Below the pieces are notes generated by a model. It saw only the letters and a list, made by a program, of their open reading frames with translations. It was not told the origin of the DNA and did not search any database. From NCBI RefSeq assembly GCF_964204645.1, contig NC_134028.1, positions 14,313,263-14,377,262 on the forward strand: a stretch of DNA of 64,000 nucleotides, given 5' to 3'. Position numbers and translations under genes: made by a program. Position 1 is the first letter of the stretch. Every line of letters begins with the position of its first letter. Origin of the DNA: Tubulanus polymorphus (lineage: Eukaryota; Nemertea; Palaeonemertea; Tubulaniformes; Tubulanidae). Positions 32,143 through 42,150 of this stretch are shown piece after piece.

Positions 32143-34448
32143 CATTATAGAAATGAAAATGTTATTAATCATTTTTGTGACTTATTAATTGAAAATGAAA
32201 TAAATTTTAATGAAAAGTTAAATAAAAATATAGAAATTATAATGACAGAAGAAGATAAAGAAGCATTTGAGTTTGCAGATAAATGTTATTATTGTGAAAA
32301 GATATTTAATTATAAAGATAAAAAAGTGAGAGACCATGATCATTTGAATGGAAAGTTTAGAGGCGCTGCACATGAGAATTGTAACTTACAAGCTAAGAAA
32401 ATTAACTTTGTACCAGTTATATTTCATAATCTAGCAGGATATGATGCACATTTATTTACCAAACAGTTATGTCATAAAATAGAAGAAATTAATAATGAAA
32501 TAGAAAGATTAAATTCAAATAGATCAAAAGATAAAATACCAACTTATAAATTTAGAATGTTAGCTAAAACATCTGAGAATTATATATCATTCCAATTTGG
32601 TTGCCTAAGATTTATAGATTCATATAGATTTTTAAATAGTTCATTAGATAACTTATCAAAATCATTAGTTGATGATGAATTAAAGATATTAAAAGAATAT
32701 TACCCAAATAATGATGATTTTCAATTAATGAGATATAAAGGAGCAATTCCATATTCATTTTATAAATCACATAATGATTTCAATATAACTGAATTATTGA
32801 AAGAACAATTTTATGATGAATTAAAAAATGAATATGTTAAAGATGAAGTATATAATAGAACATTGAATATCTGGAATCATTTCAAAATAGAAAATCATGG
32901 ACAATTAGTAGATTCATATCTAAAATCAGATGTATTATTATTAACCGATATATTCGAAAGGTTTAGAGATGTAAACCTAAAATATTTTAACATTGATCCT
33001 TGTCATTGTTATTATAGTCCAGGTTTAACATGGGATTGTGGATTAAAATTTACAAATTAGGCGATAGATATTTCAATGTAAATGATAACCCTGGATATAA
33101 GTTATTATATATAGATGCAAATAATTTGTATAGTTGGGCAATGATGGAACCACAACCTTATGGAGTATTTGAAATAAGTGAAGTTTTACAGAATGAAAAT
33201 AATGATAAATTTGATTGGAAGAAAAGAATCCTAGATATTGCAGATGATTCAGATACTGGTTACTTCTTTGTTGTAGATTTAGAATATCCTGAAGATAAAA
33301 AATTTAAATCTAGAAATCTAGCATACTGCCCCGAACATAAAACTGTAATACATGAAGAATTATCAAATTACCAAAAAAGAATTAAACCTGAAAATCATAT
33401 TCATACAGAAAAGTTAATGGTAACTCAAGAAGATAAATATAATTATGTAGTACATTATAGAATGTTAAAGTTTTGTATGAATCAAGGAATGGTTCTAAAA
33501 AAAGTACATAGATATATTTCATTCAGGCAATCTAAGTGGTTAGAAAAATCTATAGATTTTAACACCAAACAGAGAACTGAAGCTAAAACTGATTTCGAAA
33601 AAGATTTCTTCAAACTAATGAATAATGCATTCTATGGTAAGACTTGTGAAAATATTAGAAATAGAAATGATATTGAGTTAGTTAGTAATGGTAAAAGGAT
33701 AAGGCATTTACAATCATATCCTAAGTTCATTGGTAACAGAATATTTGATGAAAATTTAGCCGCAGTTAAAATGAGAAGAACATCAATGAAATTTAATAAA
33801 CCAATCTATGTTGGCGCTTCAGTTTTAGAATTATCAAAATTACTAATGTATGAATTCTATTATAATGTATTACAACCACTTTTTGGAGAAAAACATATAG
33901 AAATATAATATTTTGATACCGATTCTTACATATTAAAGATAAAAACTGATAACATAACTGATGATTTAAAAACATTAAAACATCATTTTGATTTCAGTAA
34001 TTATCCTAAAGATCATGAATTGTTTAGCAATGATAATAAAAAAGTTCCTGGTAAATTCAAAGATGAATTAGGCGGTGAAGAAATGATTGAATTCATTGGT
34101 ATTAGATCTAAAATGTATTCATATAAAACTAAAGAACATGAAGCTAAAAAGTTAAAAGGAATAACCAAAAGTGTAGTAGAAAAGAACATTCATTTCAAAG
34201 ATTACATCAATTGTATATTCAATGAAGAAGTTAGAAAACATAAGATGAGATGTTTAAGATGTGAAGATCATAAAATGTTTATTGAAGAAATTGAAAAGGT
34301 TAGTTTGAATCCATTTGATGATAAAAGATATATTTTAGATGATAGAATTCATACAGTTGCTTATGGTTGTAATTTAGATGAATACTTAAAATTTAAAAGA
34401 GAAGAAACAAAAGAGAACGAGATAATGAAAAGAATTCTAACGTGTTAA
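32139..34448 (+). pseudogene. POLB: Polinton DNA polymerase B (copy A)
   Basis: Protein-primed family B polymerase that would replicate the element. The N-terminus with ExoI is missing, cut by the palindrome. Seen: a Cys/His segment CYYCEKIFNYKDKKVRDHDH, ExoII region VPVIFHNLAGYDAH, ExoIII-like LVDSYLKSDVLLLTDIF, polymerase motif A YIDANNLYSWAM, motif B KLMNNAFYGKTCEN, motif C YFDTDSYI (33911). A deletion near 33054 removes 27 residues present in copy B and shifts frame; a TAA lies just before motif C (33906). The last 180 codons are open. Confidence 0.92.
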
Positions 34449-34477
34449 TCAAATTTCAATAAAAATATGTATTATAA

Positions 34478-34831
34478 ATGGAGAGTAAACAAGCGCACAG
34501 TGAGAACAACAAATCATTTCTAGATAGAATAAAAGATACTTCAAATGTCAAATCAGTAGATTATAAATTTAAGAAGTTAAAAGAATTAATAATCCATAAG
34601 AAATATCTAATTACAAATATTGATACAGTTACTAATAACTATGGAGATAAATTAGTTATACACTTAGAAAATGAAGGACTAAAAGGAAATACACATAAAT
34701 TCAGAACATATTTACCAGATAGATTTCATAGATTATCAAGTGAAGATCTAGAAGAATTATGTTCTGGAGATTTCTATTTCGTATACAAAGGTAAGAATGA
34801 AAAGGGGCACCATGAAATAGATTTCGAATAA
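34478..34831 (+). CDS. Putative ssDNA-binding (OB-fold-like) protein, copy A
   Basis: 117 codons, MESKQAHSENNKSFLDRIKD start in a TATAAATG context, 30 nt after the polymerase. Core: KKYLITNIDTVTNNYGDKLV and FRTYLPDRFHRLSSEDLEEL, then GDFYFVYKGK. Such short beta-rich proteins occur widely beside Polinton polymerases and I read them as OB-fold ssDNA-binding proteins; this is inference, not shown. The copy B ortholog (60960-61313) has identical length and is open, so the gene looks conserved. Confidence 0.75.
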   Translation: MESKQAHSENNKSFLDRIKDTSNVKSVDYKFKKLKELIIHKKYLITNIDTVTNNYGDKLVIHLENEGLKGNTHKFRTYLPDRFHRLSSEDLEELCSGDFYFVYKGKNEKGHHEIDFE

Positions 34832-34848
34832 GAAAATATGTAAAATAA

Positions 34849-35607
34849 ATGGTAGAATTAAAAGAATACATAATATTTGTTGATTCTAGAAGGCTTACAA
34901 ATTATAAATCACATAATTTATTAGTACAATTAGATAGAGAATTTAAGAATTGTGTAGATTTAAAATTAGTTAATATAAGTTTATGTAATTCTTTTTACAA
35001 TGTATCGGATAAAACTATTGAACATAGAGTCTTTTTAATTCATGATAGAAATAAAAGTAAATGGTTTCATCTTTATCTTAAACCAGGATTATATAATTTA
35101 GAAACATTAGCTCAAGAAATTAATAAAAGAGCTCGGTTGAAAATGGGTGCATCTGCTGGATTTGGATTAAGACTGATTAAAAGTGATAGCTCCGATAAAA
35201 TAAGAATAAAATTAGGTAATGAAGATCAACATCAATTTCTAGTTAAAAAACCTTTAGCTAAAATTTTAGGAATAACCCCAGATGTAAGGATACGCAATGC
35301 TGATGCTACACCAAATATAATGCCTTTTACACACTTTTATATTTATTGCAATTTAATCGATCCTACAAAAACATTCGAAGCAACTAAAGATATAACTTGT
35401 AATTCTGGTTTACTAAACATTTTACCATTGAAGAATGTTAAAGAATTTGGAACGCAAATAAATTATAATTTAACAGAATGTGATTTCAAACCATGCATTC
35501 CTAAATTCAATAATTTTAAATTAGAAATAAGAAATCATAATGGATATTTAATTGATTTGAATAACTTTTCTGTGATATATGAATTAGTTATAAGATGTAA
35601 AGAGTAA
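34849..35607 (+). CDS. Penton-like minor capsid protein, copy A
   Basis: 252 codons from ATG in an AAATAAATGG context, 17 nt after the previous gene. Features of the Polinton penton/minor capsid family: an N-terminal strand set, LYLKPGLYNLETLAQEIN, an LGNEDQHQF segment, LAKILGITPD, FYIYCNLIDPTKTF, and a final KLEIRNHNGYLIDL strand. The family is thought to form a single jelly roll at capsid vertices. Fully open here but frameshifted in copy B (60196-60942). Confidence 0.75.
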   Translation: MVELKEYIIFVDSRRLTNYKSHNLLVQLDREFKNCVDLKLVNISLCNSFYNVSDKTIEHRVFLIHDRNKSKWFHLYLKPGLYNLETLAQEINKRARLKMGASAGFGLRLIKSDSSDKIRIKLGNEDQHQFLVKKPLAKILGITPDVRIRNADATPNIMPFTHFYIYCNLIDPTKTFEATKDITCNSGLLNILPLKNVKEFGTQINYNLTECDFKPCIPKFNNFKLEIRNHNGYLIDLNNFSVIYELVIRCKE

Positions 35608-35617
35608 TTGAGTAGAA

Positions 35618-35899
35618 ATGAGAATTAAACTAAATGATGTAATTACTGATATAAAAAGTAAATCATTTAACAATGCATCAATGATTAATAAAGAAAATTA
35701 TAATATAGAAAAAGTAATTGATTTAATTAAATCACCTTTAGAATATTATGAATTAAATGAAGATGGAATTATTGATGATATTAAAAACATATTAACCAAA
35801 GTATATGATAATCATAAAACTAGTAATGAAATAAATGTTGAATTAATCATATATAAGTTAACTAAATATTTTGATGATAGTAATTTTTTTGATAAATAA
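35618..35899 (+). CDS. Small acidic Polinton protein, copy A
   Basis: 93 codons, MRIKLNDVITDIKSKSF, with an EYYELNEDGIIDDIK acidic stretch. No membrane segment or recognised domain. It starts 10 nt after the penton-like gene and its stop abuts the next ATG. The copy B equivalent (59826-60179) has a different, longer start and a late nonsense codon. Confidence 0.55.
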   Translation: MRIKLNDVITDIKSKSFNNASMINKENYNIEKVIDLIKSPLEYYELNEDGIIDDIKNILTKVYDNHKTSNEINVELIIYKLTKYFDDSNFFDK

Positions 35900-36121
35900 A
35901 TGAGAGATAATAAGTGGATAATAACTGGATTATATAATGGAGCATTACTATCAGTTGGAACTTTTGGTTATTCAATGGTATTAAAAAAAGTATTTAAAAT
36001 GGGAAGTGTTAATGTTGATAGATTTGATATAAATGATATCTTAAAATTAACATTAGCAGTTACTTTATCTAATTTAACTATTGATTATTTGGAAAAACAC
36101 AAATATATTCCTCCCATATAA
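35900..36121 (+). CDS. Small membrane protein, copy A
   Basis: 73 codons beginning MRDNKWIITGLYNGALLSVG, with one or two hydrophobic helices (LYNGALLSVGTFGYSMVL; DILKLTLAVTLSNLTI). ATG directly follows the previous TAA within TAAATAAATG. Frameshifted in copy B (59602-59823). Function unknown; likely a virion or host-membrane protein. Confidence 0.6.
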   Translation: MRDNKWIITGLYNGALLSVGTFGYSMVLKKVFKMGSVNVDRFDINDILKLTLAVTLSNLTIDYLEKHKYIPPI

Positions 36122-36146
36122 ATGCATAATTTGTTTTGCTAAATAA

Positions 36147-36569
36147 ATGGCTTCTGCAATTATAACTATTATAGGGTCGGCAATTGTTAACGCTTTGGCA
36201 TTTAATGGTGGTGGCTATTTATTTAAACATATTGATAAAAATAGTTCATTAGGAGAACAAAGAAGACATAACTTAGCATTAGAGAAATACAATAAAGCAG
36301 CAGAAGAATATAGAGAAAAACGACAAAACTATATGGATTATATTAACAAGGAATTATATGATCAGAAGATTTCACATAGAGATTTTCAATCAGTTGATGA
36401 TGCAATGAGTTTATATAACGCAGTAACCAATAAAGAAAAATTACATCTATACAAACCTAAATTATCAGATTATTATACCCCAAGTAAAGAACAACAAAAA
36501 TATGAAATAATTTGGATTTTAGGTGGAACAGTTATTGTTATATTTTTAGCATATAAATTTACTAATTAG
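36147..36569 (+). CDS. Two-helix membrane protein, copy A
   Basis: 140 codons. N-terminal hydrophobic segment MASAIITIIGSAIVNALAF, a long charged middle helix (RRHNLALEKYNKAAEEYREK), a C-terminal helix IIWILGGTVIVIFLAYKF. Starts in GCTAAATAAATGG. The copy B ortholog (59155-59577) has the same length and is open with few changes, suggesting recent constraint. Role unknown. Confidence 0.65.
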   Translation: MASAIITIIGSAIVNALAFNGGGYLFKHIDKNSSLGEQRRHNLALEKYNKAAEEYREKRQNYMDYINKELYDQKISHRDFQSVDDAMSLYNAVTNKEKLHLYKPKLSDYYTPSKEQQKYEIIWILGGTVIVIFLAYKFTN

Positions 36570-36589
36570 TAATTTTTTTTTCTAAATAA

Positions 36590-37024
36590 ATGGAAGATAA
36601 AGTTGATAATATTGATATTATTCCTCATGATATAAATAAAACTAAATTAAAAATATATTTAGAAAAACAAATATTAGAATTTGAAAGTGACTTAAAGATA
36701 AAAAAGAAAAAATATTTAAAAAGTAAAATTATATATTATTTGATTATAAGTGGTTCGGTTACAATTAGTTCTGTAATAACATTTCTAGCAATATTCAGTT
36801 CATTAACACCTTTAGCTATATCAATTGGTGTATTAGGATTAAGTTCAAGTGTTTTAACTGGTATAAGTTCAAAATTAAATATAAAAAGTAATAAAGAAAA
36901 AATTAAAACTAATATAAAAGAAATTAATAAATTAAAGAATATACTAGATTATATAATAAGTTTAAATGGTCATATAACAGTTGAAGAACAAGATAAATTA
37001 TTAAAAGAATTAATAAATTATTAA
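36590..37024 (+). CDS. Two-helix membrane protein with basic flanks, copy A
   Basis: 144 codons. A basic region LKIKKKKYLKSKIIYYLI leads to a hydrophobic pair (ISGSVTISSVITFLAIFSS; PLAISIGVLGLSSSVLTGIS), then a Lys-rich helix and EEQDKLLKELINY. Starts in CTAAATAAATGG. Copy B (58699-59133) keeps it except for one nonsense codon. The topology resembles two-helix pore or holin-like proteins, but no family is recognised. Confidence 0.6.
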   Translation: MEDKVDNIDIIPHDINKTKLKIYLEKQILEFESDLKIKKKKYLKSKIIYYLIISGSVTISSVITFLAIFSSLTPLAISIGVLGLSSSVLTGISSKLNIKSNKEKIKTNIKEINKLKNILDYIISLNGHITVEEQDKLLKELINY

Positions 37025-37040
37025 TTTTTTAATTATATAA

Positions 37041-38428
37041 ATGGCAGATAGTTTTCCAAAAGCTTTCCAATATAATAAATCAATCAAATATAATATTCCT
37101 GCAATAGATTTTGATAAAGATATTACATATAGAAATGAAGTTTTAGATTCATTAATTAATTTAGAAATTTATGTTACTGAAACTAATAATTTTAATGCAA
37201 AGATGGAAAATATATTCCATGTATATTTAATTAATTTTAAAAAATTGAAAGATGAAAAACAATGGTTATTGAAATCTAATATGAAGTATTGGCAGAACCA
37301 ATTAAATTTTGCTGTTTATTGTGCAACAACAGGATGTGGAATTAGTTGGAATGATCATTTGAATAATTCTAAATATAAATTAATTCAAAGTTTATCTAGA
37401 TTTCATACATACTTTCAAATCAGAATAATAGAATGAATTAGAGTGCGCTTTACCAGGATCTAGATATTTTAAAGAATTAGATAATAATATTAATTTATCA
37501 AAGTTTTATAAAATTTGTAATGAATTTAATATAGATATAAATAATTCTGATTTTAGAACAAAAATTGGAACAATAAGATCACTTCCTTGCCCTAAAAAGA
37601 TTGCAGAATATTGTGCACTTCCCATACCATCTAATAGTTTGTATAATATCTATAGTAATAAATTAGGTTATGGTAAAATAGAAACTAAGGATTTAGAAAC
37701 ATTAAATTTCAATAAATTACCGACATTTTATGATAATTTAAAACAAGAAAACAATAATGGTTGGGTTTATTTTATTTTAGAAAATAGTGAAGGTTTTACT
37801 AAATCAGGTATAGAAAGAATAAATCAATCTATTAGAACTTATTTGATATGTATTTTAGGTGCACAAGTTGAAACAAGATCCCCAATAATTGGAAATTTAA
37901 ATACATCATTTGATACACAGAAACAATTTAAAGTATTATTTCATGATTCAATTCATAATGATAAAAATAGATCGATTCCAGAAAACATTATAAGATATCA
38001 AAATTATTTAGATAAATCTCATGTAAGACTTAATTATTGTATAGGCCCTAATCTATTAATTATTTCTAATGATTTAGTATTAAAGATGGGAAATATAATT
38101 GGTTATAATAATCTAATTAAAACTGCAACAATAAATAATTCATTTGGATTGAATGATATAAATAAAAAGATTATCACTGCTCCAAAATTAATGGAAGGTG
38201 AAAATAAAAAACATATTCAATCAACAGAAACTAAAACTAAGAATATTAAATTGAATAATGATTCTAAAATAAAAGATTACAATACATCAGAAAATATAAA
38301 AACTGATAATATTCAACATGAAATAATTAAATTAAACTAAATGATGATAATAAATCCCATGAAAATACTAAATTAGCTATAACTTGTATAGGAATTGTAA
38401 TCGGAGGAATATTATATTTTAAATTTTA
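37041..38428 (+). pseudogene. Conserved Polinton protein of about 430 residues, copy A
   Basis: Starts MADSFPKAFQYNKSIKY in a TATATAAATGG context. Conserved signatures of a protein found in many animal Polintons: NMKYWQNQLNFAVYCATTGC, RFHTYFQIRII, then after a frameshift at 37433: SGIERINQSIRTYLICILGA, RYQNYLDKSHVRLNYCIGPN, GNIIGYNNLIKTATINN. A second frame change near 38335 precedes a C-terminal hydrophobic tail. Function unproven; its length and conservation suggest a structural role. Fragments also occur in relic E and copy B. Confidence 0.8.
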
Positions 38429-38445
38429 ATTTTTGTATTATGTAA

Positions 38446-38706
38446 ATGGCAGAAGGTGGAGAAGGTTTTCCATTGGATCCTTTAGGTGACACCCCCGGTA
38501 TAAGTGATGAACCACAACCTGATTTTAATGAAACAAGTTTTAACGATGGTAATGAAACAGCATATAATTCTAATTTAAATACACCTGAATATATCGATAA
38601 AACACGTTCAAAGATAAATATTGAAAATGAAGTTACAAAAATAACAGAAAAAGAATACGAACATGAAGTTGAGATTTTAAAAGAAGCTCGGCGCGTAATC
38701 GGTTAA
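38446..38706 (+). pseudogene. Coiled-coil protein N-terminus, copy A (truncated)
   Basis: Begins MAEGGEGFPLDPLGDTPG in TATGTAAATGG and shares ETAYNSNLNTPEYIDKTRSK with the 347-codon protein of copy B (SAYNSNL.., EYIRGAKSRI). The reading frame leaves homology near KEYEHEVEI and ends at 38706, where LINE sequence begins. This marks the right boundary of copy A. Confidence 0.7.
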
Positions 38707-38713
38707 GTGAAAT

Positions 38714-40690
38714 TTATTCATCTCGGTTTATGTCCTTAATCAAGTAGGTTGGAACAGCAGTCGAAACTTGATGTTTGATACGAGACTTGAATAGGGAAAG
38801 CGTAGTCAGCGAGCGAAGATTATTGTCGGTGTTGTTCCAGGTGTCCATGAGTAAAAAGGAGGGAGACGAACGAATTTTCGCACTAGTGCCGGCTGGTATG
38901 GTGAAGGGTCGAGGATTTCTGATGAAGCGAGGTCGAACCGATTTGTATGTATTAAAGATAGTAGAGACGTAAGTGGGAATATCTCCTGATGAGACTCGGT
39001 ACATATATGTTTGAAGTCGTTCTTTCCTACTAGTATCGAGTGTTTTCCAGTTTAGACAAGAAAGGACTTTGCTAGAATTCGAGCCACGGATACACCCGGA
39101 AATGCAAAGAGCTGCTGAGTAGTGGACTCGGTCCAGTTTTGCGAGGGAGGCTTTACTTGCACTGTTGTACAATATGTCTCCATAGTCGAAATGAGGGCTA
39201 ATGAAGGACGAGTAAATCTTATTGAGATGACGGGATGTAACAAACCGGGATAAGTGCTTCAGTGGATTTATTAATTTTTGCACCTTATTTGCTAGAGACT
39301 CCACATGGTCATTAAACGAGAGACTCTCGTCAAAGATGAATCCTAAATGTTTGTGGGTTTTTTTTGCTCGGAATGACTTCGTTTCCCAACTTCAGCGCGG
39401 CAAACTTTTTAGAGCCTTTCTTACTAAAAATCATATCGACGCTTTTCGAGGGTTTAAAGGATAGGCACCATGTTTGCGACCACTCAAAGATCTTGTTTAG
39501 GTCCGATTGCAGTATAGAGTTTCCAGCGGCGGGTCAATTGGGATATAAAGAGAGGTGTCGTCTGCATAAAGGAACGTTTTAGAAATGAGTTTATCTGGGA
39601 GATCATTAATGTAGAGTAGGAATAAAAGAGGCCCCAAGATCGAACCCTGGGGCACACCAGTGTTGATAAAGCCATCCGGAGATATGAGTCGACTTTAATG
39701 CGTATCCGGCGGTTATCGAGGTAGCTTGAAATCAAAGACAGCGCATTTCCAGTAATACCGTAGGATTTTAGCTTGTGGATGAGGAGATAATGAGGAAGAG
39801 TGTCAAACGCAGCAGAAATGTCCAGGAAGACCGAGCGAGTATATTTATTGCGATTAAAATTATCGAATAAGAAGGAGGTAATAGCCAAAAGTTGGTCCGC
39901 TGTCGAGTGACCCGCAAAAAAACCGGATTGGTTAGCGTAAATAAGGTCGTTGCTTAGTAAGTGATGACTAATACTGTTGTACACAATTCTTTCAAATACT
40001 TTAGATAGTGGGGGTAGAAGTGTTATAGGTCTGTAGTTTGCCGGGTTAGATTTACTGCCTGAGCCTTTCTTGTAGATGACAGTGACCGTTCCAAGTTTCC
40101 AACACTCAGGGAAAGAGCTATCATCAATAAGTTTGTTAAAAAGTCGTGCTAATAAAGGGGATAAACTATCGACACACAGTTTCAGCATTTTATTTGTCAT
40201 TAGGTCATGGCCACATGCTTTGTTTGTATCAAGATTAAGGATAACTTTGCGAACATCATCTGGATTAGTTCGCGGTAAGTTTATATTATGGGGGCATCTA
40301 TTTTGAAAAACAGGGAGTGCAGGGTTGTTATTAACTAGTAAGTGATATTTCGCTATCAAATTAGTGAGGAATAAATGAGCCTTGTCAACTTGACTATGAA
40401 CTGTACGGTTGGACACAGGGTCAATTAAGGGCGGAATAATAGACTGGAATTTATTACCCATTAGTTTCTTTATTAAGAACCAGTAACCTTTAACGTTAGT
40501 CGCGGCGTGATCGATACGATCAAGCAAGTTATTTTGGTAGCTGATCCGCGAATTTTTAATCATTGCCTGTACTAGAAAATCTTGTTCTTTATAACGATTT
40601 AGGTGGAAGATGCTTTGTGTACGTTTAAAAGATTTATATAGACGTTGACGCTTATTAATAGCCGTGTTTAATTTCGGACTGAATTTCGTC
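38714..40690 (-). mobile_element. 5'-truncated LINE (CR1/jockey-like)
   Basis: Minus-strand reverse transcriptase without the endonuclease domain. Directly adjoins the truncated end of Polinton copy A (38706) on its 3' side, so it may have inserted there or mediated the deletion. No poly-A tail is obvious. Confidence 0.85.
38714..40690 (-). pseudogene. LINE reverse transcriptase ORF
   Basis: From 40563 leftward: DDVRKVILNLDTNKACGHDL, FPECWKLGTVTVIYKKGSG, NPANYRPITLLPPLSKVFER, ANQSGFFAGHSTADQLLAI, SVFLDISAAFDTLPHYLL (first catalytic Asp). After a frameshift near 39680: [20 protein letters not shown], then [11 protein letters not shown] (catalytic DD). The 38714-39304 block carries LGFIFDESLSFNDHVESLAN (upstream overlap) to FKSRIKHQVSTAVP and stop. 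At least two frameshifts. Confidence 0.9.
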
Positions 40691-41127
40691 GTTTCGTTTC
40701 GTTAGTTTGTGCTGTGGTCCTGGCCTCAGTCCACTGGTGCCAGCACACTCCACACATTTTCAAAATGGCCGCCGTTGAATCGACGGAAATTTACTCTCAC
40801 TTTACGGCCGATTTGCACATGGATTAAGATCGTTAGGTGAGGTGTTATAGGTATCAAACAAACAACGAATCTGTTGTGCATTGATTACAACAAAATTAGA
40901 CGGATATCTTAAGAGACAATGAAATGCCAGGCAAATTACTCGTGAGTCAAAATGACTCACAAAAATTTCATTGAAAAATGACCTTCCCATTCCTGACCGT
41001 GGTTTGTGAAAATATCCGATCGTGAAACTAAACCACAGTCAGGTTACTGACTACCAATAGGTAAGCAAAAGGATCTGTCTTTCTACGGTACTGAGTTTGT
41101 TACGCTGAAATATAGACCTTATCTTAC
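40691..41127 (-). other. SLC28 intron next to the donor site
   Basis: Intronic sequence between the LINE and the 5' splice donor (GTAAGA, complement at 41122-41127). A short dispersed-looking motif AACCACAGTCAGG/CTGACCGTGGTTTGTG lies near 40998-41043 as an imperfect inverted pair. Nothing else supported. Confidence 0.5.
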
Positions 41128-41388
41128 CGACATGTATCCGCCTTTAAGTAAAGTTGAATTCCATGCATCCAAAAATATATCATCTCCTTTATAAGTTAGA
41201 CTGCTCAATCCTTGTGCTTCGTACGATTCCATCATTTCACGATTGGAAATAAGAACTTTCAAGTCGGTGTAGGCAATGAATTCGTTCAGAAAGGTTTTCA
41301 CACCTATCAGCTTTGCCACTGACCTGCAGTCGGTGAAATCTACTCCCATTACATACGCCAATGGCCATAACACGTAGGAACAGACAAT
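41128..41388 (-). CDS. SLC28: Concentrative nucleoside transporter (SLC28), penultimate coding exon
   Basis: Flanked by an acceptor (ctacag, complement of 41389-41394) and a donor (TCG|gtaaga); 261 nt, phase 0 at both ends. Encodes IVCSYVLWPLAYVMGVDF, then DCRSVAKLIGVKTFLNEFIA, the conserved CNT helix-loop that binds nucleoside and sodium (LIGxKTFxNEFxAY). The last residues GYMS join the next exon's VRSE. No frameshift. Earlier exons (N-terminal half) are expected at higher coordinates on the minus strand but I could not identify them; they may lie beyond Polinton copy B. Confidence 0.93.
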
Positions 41389-42150
41389 CTGTAGAATAGA
41401 GTAATTAAAACACGTGTAGGCCTATTATCCCTGCTAGCGTTACGGGTCGAAAAACCATGACTTCAATGGACTTGATCCTCATATATATCATATGAACATA
41501 ATTTCTACTAAGCAATTTAATATTGAGCTTTTGATCATATCGTCTACAATAACGGCATCGTCTCGGATCCAAATGGGAATTAATGGAAATGGAACGTTCA
41601 CCCAACGATGCGAGTGGCATAGGCCTAGTCGTCTTTACATGGGGTCTAGGGTTTTGATCCAAAACTATTTCAGCTATAATCGTTATAAGTCGGCAGTCAG
41701 GTTAGCTGGTTATCGTAATGTTTCCAGCACTGCTCATTAGTGATCTTTAGGAACATGAACATAACTGCCAATATTTTCTTATATAAGTTTGGTAAGGAAC
41801 AAACACTTAAAGAATGATTCAATTCAGTCTGATGCCGAAAAATGTCGTTTGACCCTATATATGTATCACCACGTTGGCGCATATCCGATGCTTACTCCGA
41901 CCCAGTCGAGTTTCATGAAACTGTCCTCGTTCTCTAAATCACAGTTTACATTATGTTTGCACGTAAACCGTTATATTATTAAGTGGTAGGAATTTGATAA
42001 TGAAGTATAATGAGGCAAAGCCTCGAATGCCCCCGGCCTGAAATTCACCGCCACGTGAAGTTACAGGGTTTGTGGTAAATGCGTTAGAAATATCATGGCC
42101 ACAATCATTTCTATAAGAATGATATTAGAGAACACATGAACAAAGTGTAA
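41389..42150. other. Probable SLC28 intron, nothing identified
   Basis: Sequence upstream (minus) of the penultimate exon. Short ORFs only, without domain features. No further SLC28 exon was recognised. Confidence 0.5.

Larger units (their letters stand above)
31843..38706 (+). mobile_element. Polinton/Maverick copy A (in SLC28 intron)
   Basis: Begins with a 300-bp palindrome made from its terminal repeat, then a truncated polymerase B and the late gene block in the same order as copy B: OB-like protein, penton-like capsid, five small genes, conserved 430-residue protein and the coiled-coil protein start. It is cut at 38706 by or beside a LINE, so capsid, integrase and ATPase are absent. It lies antisense to the host transporter within a single intron. 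Confidence 0.9.

Noticed and set aside
38775-38972. Plus-strand ORFs overlapping the LINE
   Set aside because: Shadows of the minus-strand reverse transcriptase in other frames.
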